64,000 bases of DNA from Pseudomonas parafulva NBRC 16636 = DSM 17004 (GCF_000730645.1 NZ_BBIU01000003.1:49915-113914); one strand, 5' to 3'. Counted from the stretch's first letter, positions 8,186 to 17,957 are shown. Translations and numbers: made by a program. Notes: generated from the letters alone by a model not told the origin.

Positions 8186-9769
8186 TTACTCCACGTCAGG
8201 TGGCGTCTGGAAGGTGTGGTAGGGCGCAGGGGAGGGGATCGACCATTCAAGCCCCTCGGCCCCATCCCAGGGTTTGGCAGGGGCCGGCTCGCCGCCCCGT
8301 ATGCACTTGATGACGATGAACAGGAAGAACACCTGCGTGGCGCCAAACAGAAACGCGCCAACCGAAGACACCATGTTGAAGTCGGCAAACTGCAGGTTGT
8401 AATCCGGAATACGCCGCGGCATGCCGGCCAGCCCGACAAAGTGCATGGGGAAGAAGGCCATGTTCATGCCGATGAACGACAGCCAGAAGTGCAGTTTGCC
8501 GAGGGTTTCGTCGTACATGTGGCCGGTCCACTTCGGCAGCCAGTAATACGCCGAGGCGAAGATGCCGAAAATGGCGCCGGGCACCAGTACATAGTGGAAG
8601 TGCGCCACCACGAAGTAGGTGTCGTGGTACTGGAAGTCGGCGGGGGCGATGGCCAGCATCAACCCCGAAAAGCCGCCGATGGTGAACAGGATGACGAAGG
8701 CAATGGCAAACAGCATAGGCGTTTCGAACGTGAGCGAGCCCTCCCACATGGTACTGACCCAGTTGAACACCTTCACCCCGGTAGGCACCGCAATCAGCAT
8801 GGTGGCGTACATGAAGAACAGCTCGCCCACCACCGGTATGCCCACCACGAACATATGGTGCGCCCACACGATGAAGGACAGGAAAGCAATGGCGCCTGTG
8901 GCATACACCATGGAGGTGTAGCCAAACAGCGGCTTGCGGGAAAACGCCGGGATGATCGAACTGACCGCGCCGAAGGCCGGCAGGATCATGATGTACACCT
9001 CGGGGTGGCCAAAAAACCAGAACACGTGCTGGAACAGCACCGGGTCACCGCCACCGGCAGCGCTGAAGAAGCTGGTGCCGAAGTGGATGTCCATCAGCAT
9101 CATGGTCACCACGCCGGCCAGCACCGGCATCACCGCGATCAGCAAAAATGCGGTAATCAGCCAGGTCCACACGAACAGTGGCATCTTCATCAGGGTCATG
9201 CCCGGTGCGCGCAGGTTGAGGATGGTGGCGATCACGTTGATTGCCCCCATGATCGAACTGATCCCCATCAGGTGGATGGCGAAGATGAAGAAGGTGACGC
9301 TGGCCGGTGCATAGGTGGTGGACAAGGGCGCATAGAAGGTCCAGCCAAAATTGGGCCCGCCGCCAGGGGTGAACAGGGTCGAGACCAGCAACAGGAACGC
9401 CGCCGGCAGCAGCCAAAAGCTGAAATTGTTCATGCGCGGCAGGGCCATGTCCGGGGCGCCGATCATCAGCGGGATCATCCAGTTGGCCAGCCCCACGAAG
9501 GCGGGCATCACTGCACCGAACACCATGATCAACCCGTGCATCGTGGTCATCTGGTTGAAGAAGGCCGGCTCCACGATCTGCAGGCCGGGCTGAAACAGCT
9601 CGGCGCGGATCACCATGGCGAACGAGCCACCCAGCAGGAACATGGTGAAGCTGAACCACAGGTACAGGGTGCCGATGTCCTTGTGGTTGGTGGTGAGCAC
9701 CCAGCGCATCAGGCCCTTGGCCGGCCCATGCGCATGGCCCTGGGCGTGGTCATCGATCACTGCACTCAT
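8186..9769 (-). CDS. coxA: Cytochrome c oxidase subunit I
   Basis: Catalytic subunit of the aa3 oxidase (527 aa, twelve helices), carrying low-spin heme a and the heme a3-CuB site where oxygen is reduced. The family markers are clear: VLTTNHKDIGTLYL near the N-terminus, FWFFGHPEVYI with the His-Tyr crosslink region, and DTYFVVAHFHYVL with the heme ligands. The ATG at 9769 (MSAVIDD) follows GGAGACAGG; the frame is open a further 82 codons upstream only because of GC bias. Confidence 0.96.
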   Translation of the reverse strand: MSAVIDDHAQGHAHGPAKGLMRWVLTTNHKDIGTLYLWFSFTMFLLGGSFAMVIRAELFQPGLQIVEPAFFNQMTTMHGLIMVFGAVMPAFVGLANWMIPLMIGAPDMALPRMNNFSFWLLPAAFLLLVSTLFTPGGGPNFGWTFYAPLSTTYAPASVTFFIFAIHLMGISSIMGAINVIATILNLRAPGMTLMKMPLFVWTWLITAFLLIAVMPVLAGVVTMMLMDIHFGTSFFSAAGGGDPVLFQHVFWFFGHPEVYIMILPAFGAVSSIIPAFSRKPLFGYTSMVYATGAIAFLSFIVWAHHMFVVGIPVVGELFFMYATMLIAVPTGVKVFNWVSTMWEGSLTFETPMLFAIAFVILFTIGGFSGLMLAIAPADFQYHDTYFVVAHFHYVLVPGAIFGIFASAYYWLPKWTGHMYDETLGKLHFWLSFIGMNMAFFPMHFVGLAGMPRRIPDYNLQFADFNMVSSVGAFLFGATQVFFLFIVIKCIRGGEPAPAKPWDGAEGLEWSIPSPAPYHTFQTPPDVE

Positions 9770-9812
9770 GTCCTGTCTCCTGCAACCTGTTGGTCGCCAA
9801 GGCCCCGGCGGT

Positions 9813-10940
9813 TCATTGCGCTTGCGCTTGCTTGATGGCCAGCACATCCTGCGGCGTGACCATGTCGCCCTTGTTGTTGCCCCAGGCGTTGCGCTCGTAG
9901 GTGACCACTGCCGCAATGTCCACTTCGGAGAGCTGCTTGCCAAACGCCGCCATGGCAGTGCCCGGCTTGCCGTTGAAAACGATATTGAGGTGGCCTTCCT
10001 TGGGCCCGGTGGCAATTTTGGAGCCCTTCAGCGCCGGGAACATCGGCGGCAAGCCCTGGCCCTCGGCCTGGTGACAGGCCACGCAGGTGGTGTGGTAGAC
10101 CTTGTCGCCGCGCGCCGCCAGCTCTTCGAGCGTCCACTGCTTGCTGGTCAGCTCCTTGAGCTTGGCCGCGTCGGCCTTGCGCTCACTCAGCCAGGTGTCG
10201 TAATCGGCCTGGGACTTCACCTCCACCACCACCGGCATGAAGCCGTGGTCCTTCCCGCACAGTTCGGTGCACTGGCCACGGTAGATGCCGGGCTTGTCGA
10301 TGCGGGTCCAGGCCTCGTTGACGAACCCGGGTATGGCGTCGCGCTTGACGGCAAAGGCGGGCACCCACCATGAATGGATCACATCGGCAGCCGTCACCAG
10401 AAAGCGCACCTTGGCACCCACTGGCAACACCAGGGGCTGGTCCACTTCGAGCAGGTAATGTTCGTCTTTGGGGGCGTTGTTGTGAATCTGCTCGGCAGGG
10501 GTGGCCAGGTTGCTGAAGAACTCCACGTCCTGGCCCAGGTACTTGTAGTGCCACTTCCACTGGTAGCCGGTTACCTGGATATCGATGTCCGAGTCGCTGG
10601 CGTCGTAGATATGCAACAGGGTGCGCGTGGCCGGGATGGCCATCGCCACCAGAATCAGGAAGGGGATGACCGTCCACAGGATCTCGACCCGGGTGTGCTC
10701 ATGGAACTGTGCCGGCTGCTGGCCGGTGGAGCGGCGGTGCAGCACCATGGACCAGAACATCGCGCCGAACACCACCAGGCCGATGATCACGCAGATCCAG
10801 AAGATGGTCATGTGCAGGCTGAAGACGGCGTTGGACACTTCCGTCGCCCCAGGGTGCATGTTCACGGTCCAGGCCCCATTGGCCCGCCCCAGAACCGACC
10901 ACAACAGCAGACCCATCCACGCAGATGGATGTCGCATCAT
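9813..10940 (-). CDS. coxB: Cytochrome c oxidase subunit II with fused cytochrome c
   Basis: Subunit II of a caa3/aa3-type oxidase, 375 aa. After a signal peptide and two membrane helices comes the CuA domain: HSWWVPAFAVKRDAIPG and the ligand loop CTELCGKDH. The C-terminal 100 or so residues are a class I cytochrome c with a CVACH heme site and a distal Met region, so the enzyme receives electrons through its own c-type heme. Tandem ATGs at 10940 and 10937 are both usable. First gene of the oxidase transcription unit. Confidence 0.95.
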   Translation of the reverse strand: MMRHPSAWMGLLLWSVLGRANGAWTVNMHPGATEVSNAVFSLHMTIFWICVIIGLVVFGAMFWSMVLHRRSTGQQPAQFHEHTRVEILWTVIPFLILVAMAIPATRTLLHIYDASDSDIDIQVTGYQWKWHYKYLGQDVEFFSNLATPAEQIHNNAPKDEHYLLEVDQPLVLPVGAKVRFLVTAADVIHSWWVPAFAVKRDAIPGFVNEAWTRIDKPGIYRGQCTELCGKDHGFMPVVVEVKSQADYDTWLSERKADAAKLKELTSKQWTLEELAARGDKVYHTTCVACHQAEGQGLPPMFPALKGSKIATGPKEGHLNIVFNGKPGTAMAAFGKQLSEVDIAAVVTYERNAWGNNKGDMVTPQDVLAIKQAQAQ

Positions 10941-11300
10941 TGCGGGTTCCCCTACTTGTTCTTGTTTTTCCGGAGGCAGGGCCTGCGGCAAGAGGGAACG
11001 GCGGTCAAGACTGCCTGGCTTCGACGACCGAGCCCCAGCTGAAAGCAGTCGGGCCTCATCAACGAATCACGTTCTACGGGAGTATAGACAGCAGCCGATG
11101 GGCCGCAACGAGGGCCCGGCCCGCCGAGGGGCGCTCAGCCCGTATCACGTGTGCTTGAAGGCCTAAAGCCCGGTGGTTGGCCCTGTATATGCTGAGCAAA
11201 ACACAGATTGGATCCCTTTATAACAAATGAATCTTAAGTATTTTGAATATCCAGCTAAGTTAGTGTCTTCCGTTTGAAACGTTTTGTCCCTGGAGTTGTC
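10941..11300. other. Intergenic region upstream of the oxidase operon
   Basis: 360 bp with no convincing gene. The left two thirds should hold the promoter and leader of the oxidase operon (minus strand). The right third (11210-11300) is markedly AT-rich and precedes the plus-strand gene at 11301, whose ribosome site is the TGGAG just before its ATG. Confidence 0.7.
11081..11108 (-). promoter_or_regulatory. Candidate sigma-70 promoter for the oxidase operon
   Basis: On the minus strand TTGCGG (11108-11103) and TATACT (11086-11081) are separated by 16 bp, facing the coxB start about 140 bp away. It is the best match in this gap by eye. Confidence 0.4.
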
Positions 11301-11942
11301 ATGAACATCGCTGCTGTACGCGAGCAGGTGAGCCAAGCCCATCAACATGAAGGCCAGACCGGCCAGCTGAAACAGCGCCTGGCGCTGCAACTGCCGCACC
11401 TGCATCCCTCCATCCAACTGCCGGAGCAGGACGCCCAAGGTACGTTGGCGCGCTTCGTCGGTGCCTACATCGACCAGGTGCCGGAGCTGCTGGAAGCCGC
11501 CCACGAAGTCGCCCGCGAGGCCGGCATCGAATCGCAGATCAAACCCGTATTGAAAATTGCAGAAGCCTATTTCCTGCAGCCACCCAGCGTGATGCAGGGG
11601 CATGTGGGCCTGGATTGCCTGCTGGACGAAGCCTACCTGGCGCACCGCCTGGTGGAAGAGGTCAATGACCTGTACATCCGCCACTTCCAGCAGCCGCTGA
11701 TCCCGGTCGACACCACCGTGGCCAACCTGATCGCCCACCAACTGATTGGCGAGGCCTTCGCCAACCAGCTGGACGAAGTGGTGCACCACTCGGTAGACGA
11801 GATGCTGGATGACGAAAGCTTTGCCGCAGAGTCGGTGGAAAGCTACCGCCACAAACTCAGCAGCCCGGAAACCGGCGCCGCCTGGAAGCGCTGGCCGTGC
11901 CTGTCGCGCCAACTGGGCGTGGAACTGGGCCAGCCGGCCTGA
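11301..11942 (+). CDS. Conserved hypothetical protein
   Basis: 213-aa soluble, mostly helical protein, acidic overall, without a signal peptide, membrane segment or metal motif that I recognise. The ATG at 11301 has TGGAG 7-8 nt upstream; the open frame starts nine codons earlier without a ribosome site. Convergent with the SulP gene and separated from it by a strong hairpin. No function can be proposed. Confidence 0.75.
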   Translation: MNIAAVREQVSQAHQHEGQTGQLKQRLALQLPHLHPSIQLPEQDAQGTLARFVGAYIDQVPELLEAAHEVAREAGIESQIKPVLKIAEAYFLQPPSVMQGHVGLDCLLDEAYLAHRLVEEVNDLYIRHFQQPLIPVDTTVANLIAHQLIGEAFANQLDEVVHHSVDEMLDDESFAAESVESYRHKLSSPETGAAWKRWPCLSRQLGVELGQPA

Positions 11943-11960
11943 GCCATCGCCCCCCTGCTG

Positions 11961-11996
11961 GCTGGCCCTTCGCGGTGTTACCCGCCGAGGGCCAGC
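11961..11996. terminator. Hairpin between convergent genes
   Basis: GCTGGCCCT and AGGGCCAGC form a perfect 9-bp stem enclosing an inner CGGTGTTACCCG palindrome that resembles the REP core. It is positioned to end transcription from both sides; there is no T-tract. Confidence 0.5.
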
Positions 11997-12002
11997 CCAC
12001 GG

Positions 12003-13535
12003 CTAAGCCCCAACCCCTGCGGTAGTGCGCAAGCGCCCCTCCACCCGCCGCTTCAGGCGCCTGTGCTCGATGCGCAGCCGTGAGCCATTGGCTGCATTGC
12101 TGCGGCTCCAGTCTTCAAGCAGTTCCAGGCATGAGTGGTCGATGTAGCTGAGGTTGCCCAGGGGCACATGCAATGTTGTGCCTGCCGGTACGCTGTCCAG
12201 CACCTTGGTCAACGCCGGCACCTTCAGGAAGGTGGCCGCGCCGCTGAGCCGCAGCTCCATATGGCCGGCCTTGGGCAGGCTCACCAGGTTGATCTTCAGC
12301 CGCGCGGCCTTGAAGGCCAGCTTCAGCAAGGTCAGGGCAAAGCCCAGCAGCACGCCGGTGAGCAGGTCGGTGAAGATGATCGCCAGCGCGGTTGCCGCGT
12401 AGGTGAACATCGGCATGCGGCCATAACGCCCCAGGCCGCGGAACGCCTTGAAGTCCACCAGCTTGACCCCGGTGAACACCAGTACCCCAGCCAGGCTGGC
12501 GACGGGGATCTGTTGCAGCACACTGCTCAGCACCACCACGAAGGCCAACAGCCAGATGCCGTGCAGAATCGCCGAGGCCCGCGTTTGGGCACCAGCCTGC
12601 ACATTCGCCGAGCTGCGCACGATCACCCCAGTCATTGGCAGCGCCCCCAGCACACCACACAGCATGTTGCCGATGCCTTGGGCGGACAGCTCGCGGTCGA
12701 AGTCCGAACGCTGGCCGCTGTGCATGCGGTCCACGGCCGCAGCCGAAAGCAGCGTTTCGGCGCTGGCGATAAAGGCCAGGGCAAAAGCGGCCACCAGCAG
12801 GGCAGGGTCGGCCAGCTTCATCAGGTCATCGGGGCGTATCCAGTCGATCGCTTCCGACAGGTCGGCGGGCACCTGCACACGGTTGACCGGCAGCGCCAGC
12901 CACATGCTGATGGCAGTCATCGCCGCCACCCCCAGCAACGCCCCGGGGATAAACCGCAAGCGCTGTGGCCGAAGCCGTTCCCAGCCCCACATGATGAGGA
13001 TGGTGCCCAGGCCCAGGGCACCGGCTTGCCAACCCATGCCGGCGCTTTCCAGCGGCAGGGCAGCGGCCACCGTTGCCGGGAACTCCAGCAGGTTCTGCAG
13101 GCCCGACGGCTGGGGCGCGGTGTCGAACATCACATGCACCTGCGACAGCACGATCAGCACGCCGATGCCCGCCAGCATGCCGTACACCACAGCAGGCGCC
13201 GTAACCCGGAACCAGCAACCCAGGCGCAGACGCCCGGCCAGCAGTTGCAATACCCCCGCCAGCAGCAGGATCGGCCCTAGCATGGCCATGCCATGCTGGC
13301 GCACCAGCTCGAACACCAGCACCGCCAAGCCTGCCGCAGGCCCGCTCACCTGCAACGGCGAGCCGGCCAGAAACCCAACGACGATGCCACCGATGATGCC
13401 GGTGATCAGCCCCTTGGCTGGCGGCATGCCCGAGGCGATCGCGATGCCCATGCACAGCGGCAACGCCACCAGGAAGACCACCACCGAGGCCAGCAACTCA
13501 CGCGGCAAGGCCGCTTTCAGCTGTGTAATGTTCAC
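12003..13535 (-). CDS. SulP-family anion permease (bicarbonate/sulfate type)
   Basis: 510-aa SLC26/SulP transporter. The N-terminal two thirds is hydrophobic with the family signature PLCMGIAIASGMPPAKGL in helix 1-2, and the C-terminus is a STAS domain (PLGNLSYIDHSCLELLEDW). Carbonic anhydrase lies immediately upstream on the same strand. This pairing, common in Pseudomonas, suggests bicarbonate or another anion linked to CO2 hydration rather than sulfate. Substrate is inferred from context only. Confidence 0.87.
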   Translation of the reverse strand: MNITQLKAALPRELLASVVVFLVALPLCMGIAIASGMPPAKGLITGIIGGIVVGFLAGSPLQVSGPAAGLAVLVFELVRQHGMAMLGPILLLAGVLQLLAGRLRLGCWFRVTAPAVVYGMLAGIGVLIVLSQVHVMFDTAPQPSGLQNLLEFPATVAAALPLESAGMGWQAGALGLGTILIMWGWERLRPQRLRFIPGALLGVAAMTAISMWLALPVNRVQVPADLSEAIDWIRPDDLMKLADPALLVAAFALAFIASAETLLSAAAVDRMHSGQRSDFDRELSAQGIGNMLCGVLGALPMTGVIVRSSANVQAGAQTRASAILHGIWLLAFVVVLSSVLQQIPVASLAGVLVFTGVKLVDFKAFRGLGRYGRMPMFTYAATALAIIFTDLLTGVLLGFALTLLKLAFKAARLKINLVSLPKAGHMELRLSGAATFLKVPALTKVLDSVPAGTTLHVPLGNLSYIDHSCLELLEDWSRSNAANGSRLRIEHRRLKRRVEGRLRTTAGVGA

Positions 13536-13728
13536 CGTATTTCTCCTTTCTCGATCACATGGCCATTCCGCTGGCCATGGGCACGTTTGGGCCCCGACAT
13601 GCGCGCAGGCGCGGGCTGCCAGCAGACAATGCCGGCACGCCAGTCAGGGAATTCAAGGCAGCCGAAGGCCGCGCCGCACGCCCGCAGGGTGCAGCCGGCT
13701 ATTCAAGGCTCAGGGGTGTCAGGGTCGC

Positions 13729-14448
13729 TTAGTAGCGGCCTCTCGGAGTGGCGCAGGGGACGGGCTCGCCGGCCGCCAGGGGCATGAAGCTGTCGCTGGC
13801 CGCGTCATAGGCTTCGATCTTGCTGGTTTCGATGTCGTAGACCCAGCCGTGGATATACAGCTGGCCTGCGGCAAGGCGCGATGCCACCGAGGGGTGCGTG
13901 CGCAGGTGATGCAGCTGGGCGATGACGTTTTCCCGGGTCAGCACCTGCATGCTTTCGTGCTCACTGCCACACGAGCAGTTGTTCTCGACAACCGTGCGGG
14001 CCACCTCGGCATGGCGCAGCCAGGCGCCAACGGTCGGCATCTTGGTCAGCGACTGGGGGTTGAGCACGGCGCGCATGGCGCCACAGTCGGAGTGGCCACA
14101 GATGATGATGTGGTGCACTTTCAACGCCATCACGGCGTATTCGATGGCGCTGGATACACCGCCGTTCATCTGGCCATAGGGCGGCACCACGTTGCCGACG
14201 TTACGGGTCACGAACAGGTCGCCGGGCGAGCTCTGGGTGATCAGCTCGGGGACGATGCGCGAGTCGGCACAGGTAATGAACATGGCGCGCGGTGTTTGCG
14301 CCGTGGCGAGCTTTTTGAACAGCTCTTGCTGCTCGGGGAAGACGTCATGGTGAAAGCGCAGGAAGCCGTCGACGATGTGCTTGAGGGCAGCATCGGCGCT
14401 TTCCGCGGGGACCTGCGGTACGGCCTTGGATGGGTCCTTTACAGGCAT
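13729..14448 (-). CDS. Beta-class carbonic anhydrase
   Basis: Zinc enzyme interconverting CO2 and bicarbonate, 239 aa. The zinc ligands Cys60 (FITCADSR) with Asp62, and His119/Cys122 (CGHSDCGA), are all present, as is the structural PGDLFVTRNVGN loop. Its promoter should lie in 14449-14724. It precedes the SulP gene by about 190 bp and probably supplies or consumes its anion. Confidence 0.94.
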   Translation of the reverse strand: MPVKDPSKAVPQVPAESADAALKHIVDGFLRFHHDVFPEQQELFKKLATAQTPRAMFITCADSRIVPELITQSSPGDLFVTRNVGNVVPPYGQMNGGVSSAIEYAVMALKVHHIIICGHSDCGAMRAVLNPQSLTKMPTVGAWLRHAEVARTVVENNCSCGSEHESMQVLTRENVIAQLHHLRTHPSVASRLAAGQLYIHGWVYDIETSKIEAYDAASDSFMPLAAGEPVPCATPRGRY

Positions 14449-14724
14449 GATTCATCCTCTTGACGGTGAGTAGGTAAACCCAGTTTACCGGTGAAAGATT
14501 CTGGCTATGCAGGGATTTAGATGACAGGCATTTGCCATAAATCACAGTCGGTGTGGACTGATTTCCTACGCTAGCGGGGAAAACTTAACTGAAACTTAAT
14601 TCGGAGGCTCTAGAACGGCTGTTCCAGATGAAAAGGCGGGAGGTGGATAATATCAAAAAAACATCAGCTGCCAAGTGTCATTAGTGTAATTCCGTGCAAG
14701 CATTAGCCAGGCTGCGACTAGCCG

Positions 14725-15783
14725 TCAGAACAGTGCCATTTGAGCGCCCGGCACCGAAAAGGCAGTGCAGTCCAACGCCAGGCCTTCGCGCCCGTCGAAA
14801 CCCAAGCGCCCCATGGCCCTGGCGAAACGCTGGGCCAGCAAGTCGGCAAAAACCCCCTCACCCCGCATCCGCGTGCCAAAGCGGCTGTCATACAGTTCAC
14901 CCCCTCGGCTTTGCCGAATCAGGCTTAGTACATGGCTGGCACGCTGCGGGTAGTGGTCCTGCAACCACTGCTCGAACAACGGTGCCACCTCCAGTGGCAG
15001 GCGCAGCATCATGTAGGCAGCACTTTGTGCACCGGCCTGCCTGGCAGCCTCCAGCAGGTGCTCCAGTTCGCTGTCGTTGATCATCGGGATGATCGGCGAG
15101 CACAGCACCCCCACGGGGATACCGGCCTCGCGCAGCACCCGTATCGCCCGCAGCCGTGCATTCGGGGAGGCGGCCCTTGGCTCGAGTACCCGCTTGAGGT
15201 CGGCGTCCAGCGTGGTGAGGCTGATCATCACCCGCACCAACCGCAGGCTGGCCATTTCTGCCAGCAGGTCGAGGTCTCGCAGGATCAAAGCACCCTTGGT
15301 GACGATGGTGACCGGGTGGCGAAAGCGCAGCAGCACCTCCAGCAGCCGCCGGGTGAGCATCTGCTCCCGTTCGATGGGCTGGTAAGGGTCAGTGTTGGAC
15401 CCCAGGTTGATGGGTGCGCAGACATACCCCGGCTTGCTCAACTGCTGCGCCAGCACCTCGGCGGCGTTGGTCTTGGCAATCAGCTTGGTTTCGAAGTCCA
15501 GCCCGGGGGAGAGGTCCCAATAGGCATGCGAGGGCCGGGCGTAGCAGTAGATACAGCCGTGCTCACAGCCCCGGTAGGGGTTGATGGAGCGATCGAAAGG
15601 CAGGTCGGGGGAGGTGTTGCGGCTGATCACCGTTTTGGCGATTTCTACCCTTACCTCCGTGCCTTGGGTTGGCGGCACTTCCTGGTGCCAGCCATCATCC
15701 TCCATCACCGACTGGTGGGAAGCGAAGCGGTTATGCGGGTTGCACGCGGTGCCCCGACCCTTTTGCGCTGATGGAGGAATCAT
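14725..15783 (-). CDS. PA0069-family radical SAM protein (spore-photoproduct-lyase-like)
   Basis: 352-aa radical SAM enzyme with the [4Fe-4S] motif at Cys73, Cys77 and Cys80 (CEHGCIYCYA). Related to the SplB superfamily, but the true photoproduct-lyase function is not established. I chose the ATG at 15783 because the AAGGG site lies just upstream. A near-consensus LexA operator ends 12 bp before the start codon and touches the ribosome site, so expression is expected to rise with DNA damage. The P. aeruginosa homologue PA0069 is, as I recall, in the SOS regulon. A DNA repair role is therefore plausible but unproven. Confidence 0.88.
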   Translation of the reverse strand: MIPPSAQKGRGTACNPHNRFASHQSVMEDDGWHQEVPPTQGTEVRVEIAKTVISRNTSPDLPFDRSINPYRGCEHGCIYCYARPSHAYWDLSPGLDFETKLIAKTNAAEVLAQQLSKPGYVCAPINLGSNTDPYQPIEREQMLTRRLLEVLLRFRHPVTIVTKGALILRDLDLLAEMASLRLVRVMISLTTLDADLKRVLEPRAASPNARLRAIRVLREAGIPVGVLCSPIIPMINDSELEHLLEAARQAGAQSAAYMMLRLPLEVAPLFEQWLQDHYPQRASHVLSLIRQSRGGELYDSRFGTRMRGEGVFADLLAQRFARAMGRLGFDGREGLALDCTAFSVPGAQMALF

Positions 15784-15795
15784 GACAATAACCCT

Positions 15796-15815
15796 TACTG
15801 TATTTATATACAGTA
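15796..15815 (-). promoter_or_regulatory. LexA-binding site (SOS box)
   Basis: CTGTATTTATATACAG matches the gammaproteobacterial CTG-N10-CAG consensus, with symmetric TA/TA flanks. It lies between the radical SAM start codon (15783) and any upstream promoter, in the gap after the M3 peptidase gene, so it would repress the radical SAM gene only. Confidence 0.85.
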
Positions 15816-15848
15816 ATCGGATAAGTTGGCGGTGACCACCCCCTCTCG

Positions 15849-17852
15849 TCACTCCACGCCATGCCACCGAAGATACGGCTGCACACTTGGCTTGCGCCCC
15901 AGAAACACCTGCAGCCCCTCATGCAAGGGGCGTGAGGCGCCGGGGGCGATCACTGCCTGGTGAAGTGCCTGGCCGGTGGCGCGATCAAGCAGGCCCACCT
16001 GCTCGAAGCGGGCGAAGATGTCCATCGCACAGGCGTCAGCCCAGAGGTAGGCGTAATAACCCGCATCATAGCCAGTGACCAGGTAATCGAACGCGTGAGC
16101 CGGGTGTTCAAACGCGGCAAGTGGCCAGTAGCTACATTGCTCGCGGGCGTGCCCAAGCCGCTGGCGCACGGTTGTGCCGTCATTCGGGTTGGCATGCAGA
16201 TCCAGGTCGAACAATGCCAGGCTCAGGTCGCGTGCTGTTTCGCCGATGGCTTCACGCTGGTAGCGCTCGATGCAGCGCTGCATCCGCCCGTGGCTGATGC
16301 GACGGTCATCAAGGTGATGCGCCGAAATACCCACCAGGTAATCCACGTTCCAGACCCAGCGCTCGAACAGCTTACCCAGCAGTTCGGTGCCGTCGGTGCC
16401 CAGCTCGCTGACACTGGACAGCACCTGGTTGCCCGTGCGCACCAGCAGGTGGTGCAGGGCATGGCCAAATTCATGGAACACTTTGCGCAAGGCGCGGTGG
16501 TCCAGCAGGGGCTCGTCACCCTCGGGGGGCGATGGGATGTCGCTGTACATCATCACCACGGCTTGCTGGTAGATACCCTCGGCATCCACGCGGCGGTTAT
16601 GCACATAGGTGGTGTACACGGCGTCGGGTTGCTTGCCAGGGTGCTGAACGGCGTCGAGGTAGAACAGGCCGAGCAGCGCATGGTCCTGCCAGGCCTCGAA
16701 CGTGAGCACGCTCGGATGCCAGGCAGGCAAGCGCACGGCGCGCAGTTCCAGGCCGAACAACTGCTGCGCCAATTGGAGCAAAGCCCGGACCACCGCGCTG
16801 AGCGGGAAGAACTCGCGCACGGCGTCGTTGGACAGCACCCGGGCAGCGTTTCGGGCCTGCGCCTGCAGAAAATCCCTGTCCCAGGGCTGGGCTTGTTCAA
16901 GCCCCGCTGCCTGGGCCGCAGCCTCAAGCGCGGCACGCCAGCGCAACACGGCAGGTGCGATGCCGCCCGCCAGCGCCTGTAGAAACTGGCGCACCTGTTG
17001 CTCCGGGCCTGCGCTCTTGCGCTGCAGGCTCAGCGTCACGTGGCTGCTGAAGCCGAGCAGCTGCGCCCGCTCATGACGCAAGGCTGCCAGACGCTGCAAA
17101 ACGCTGGCGTTGTCTTTTTCAGGGTCGGTGTGCACACCGCGCTCATGGTAAGCGCGGTAGACACGCTCGCGAACAGTCCGGTCGAGGGCCTCTTCCAGCA
17201 CCTTGTCGGTGGCCCAGGCTTCACATGGGATCAACCAGCCTGCGCTACCGTTTTGCTGGGCTTGCAGCGCCAGCTCGGCCAGGCCCCGTTCGGCAATGCC
17301 ACGCAGTTGGTCGACGCTATGGATCAGCAGCCCCGGCCTCGCCATGTTGCCCAGGAACGCTTCCTCCAGCGCCGTAATCTGCTCTTGCAGTTGTTGCAGC
17401 CGTTGCTTTCGCGGCGCCGACAGGGAAGCCCCGTTGACGCGAAACTTTTCAAGGTGCCAGCGCAACGTAGCCCGTTGCTGCGCGTCGAGGTTGAGGCCCA
17501 CGTTGCTGGCAGCCAACCGGTCGTAAAGCGCAAACAGCCGGCCATTGCCATACCGGGTATTCAGGGCTGCATTCATGTTGAGGTAGAACTGCAAAATAGC
17601 GTCGTTCCACGCCGCATCCTTGCCTATCAACGGCGAGGCCGCGTAGAACACGCCCAGTAGCTGTGCATCCAGGCCGTCGACCGCCAGGACCAGATCGTCC
17701 CACGTGGGTAGGGCCTGCTGGTGTTCGATGACGTACTCAACGCCCAAGGCATAGGTATGCAGCACATGGTCAAACGCGGCCTGCATGTTTTCGAGGGTGA
17801 TAGCGTGATAGTCGACAGCGGTACCGCTGCCTTGCAGAAGGGGGTTGCTCAT
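15849..17852 (-). CDS. M3-family metallopeptidase, PrlC paralogue
   Basis: 667-aa thimet-oligopeptidase-family zinc peptidase. The active-site HEFGHALHHLL motif is intact, and the N-terminus (MSNPLLQGSG) resembles that of oligopeptidase A. It is clearly divergent from the PrlC encoded 0.4 kb upstream on the same strand. A cytoplasmic role in degrading short peptides is expected; why the locus keeps two M3 enzymes is unknown. ATG at 17852. Confidence 0.9.
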   Translation of the reverse strand: MSNPLLQGSGTAVDYHAITLENMQAAFDHVLHTYALGVEYVIEHQQALPTWDDLVLAVDGLDAQLLGVFYAASPLIGKDAAWNDAILQFYLNMNAALNTRYGNGRLFALYDRLAASNVGLNLDAQQRATLRWHLEKFRVNGASLSAPRKQRLQQLQEQITALEEAFLGNMARPGLLIHSVDQLRGIAERGLAELALQAQQNGSAGWLIPCEAWATDKVLEEALDRTVRERVYRAYHERGVHTDPEKDNASVLQRLAALRHERAQLLGFSSHVTLSLQRKSAGPEQQVRQFLQALAGGIAPAVLRWRAALEAAAQAAGLEQAQPWDRDFLQAQARNAARVLSNDAVREFFPLSAVVRALLQLAQQLFGLELRAVRLPAWHPSVLTFEAWQDHALLGLFYLDAVQHPGKQPDAVYTTYVHNRRVDAEGIYQQAVVMMYSDIPSPPEGDEPLLDHRALRKVFHEFGHALHHLLVRTGNQVLSSVSELGTDGTELLGKLFERWVWNVDYLVGISAHHLDDRRISHGRMQRCIERYQREAIGETARDLSLALFDLDLHANPNDGTTVRQRLGHAREQCSYWPLAAFEHPAHAFDYLVTGYDAGYYAYLWADACAMDIFARFEQVGLLDRATGQALHQAVIAPGASRPLHEGLQVFLGRKPSVQPYLRWHGVE

Positions 17853-17927
17853 GGCACTGACTCGCTCGTTTTCAGGAGCGTGCCAGCGTGCAGCGGGGCA
17901 AGCGGGGAAGGGCGCGATTAACTACTA

Positions 17928-17946
17928 CCCGGGCGTTGCGCCCGGG
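17928..17946 (-). terminator. Hairpin after the zinc-ribbon gene
   Basis: CCCGGGC / GCCCGGG, a 7-bp stem with a 5-nt loop, in the gap between the zinc-ribbon gene and the downstream M3 gene. There is no clear T-tract, so it may attenuate rather than terminate. Confidence 0.4.
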
Positions 17947-17957
17947 CAGTACGGCGA

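Noticed and set aside
7592..9835. 747-codon open frame on the plus strand opposite the oxidase genes
   Set aside because: Antisense to clearly conserved coxA and ctaG; composition is His/Gln/Gly-rich, typical of antisense frames in GC-rich coding DNA.
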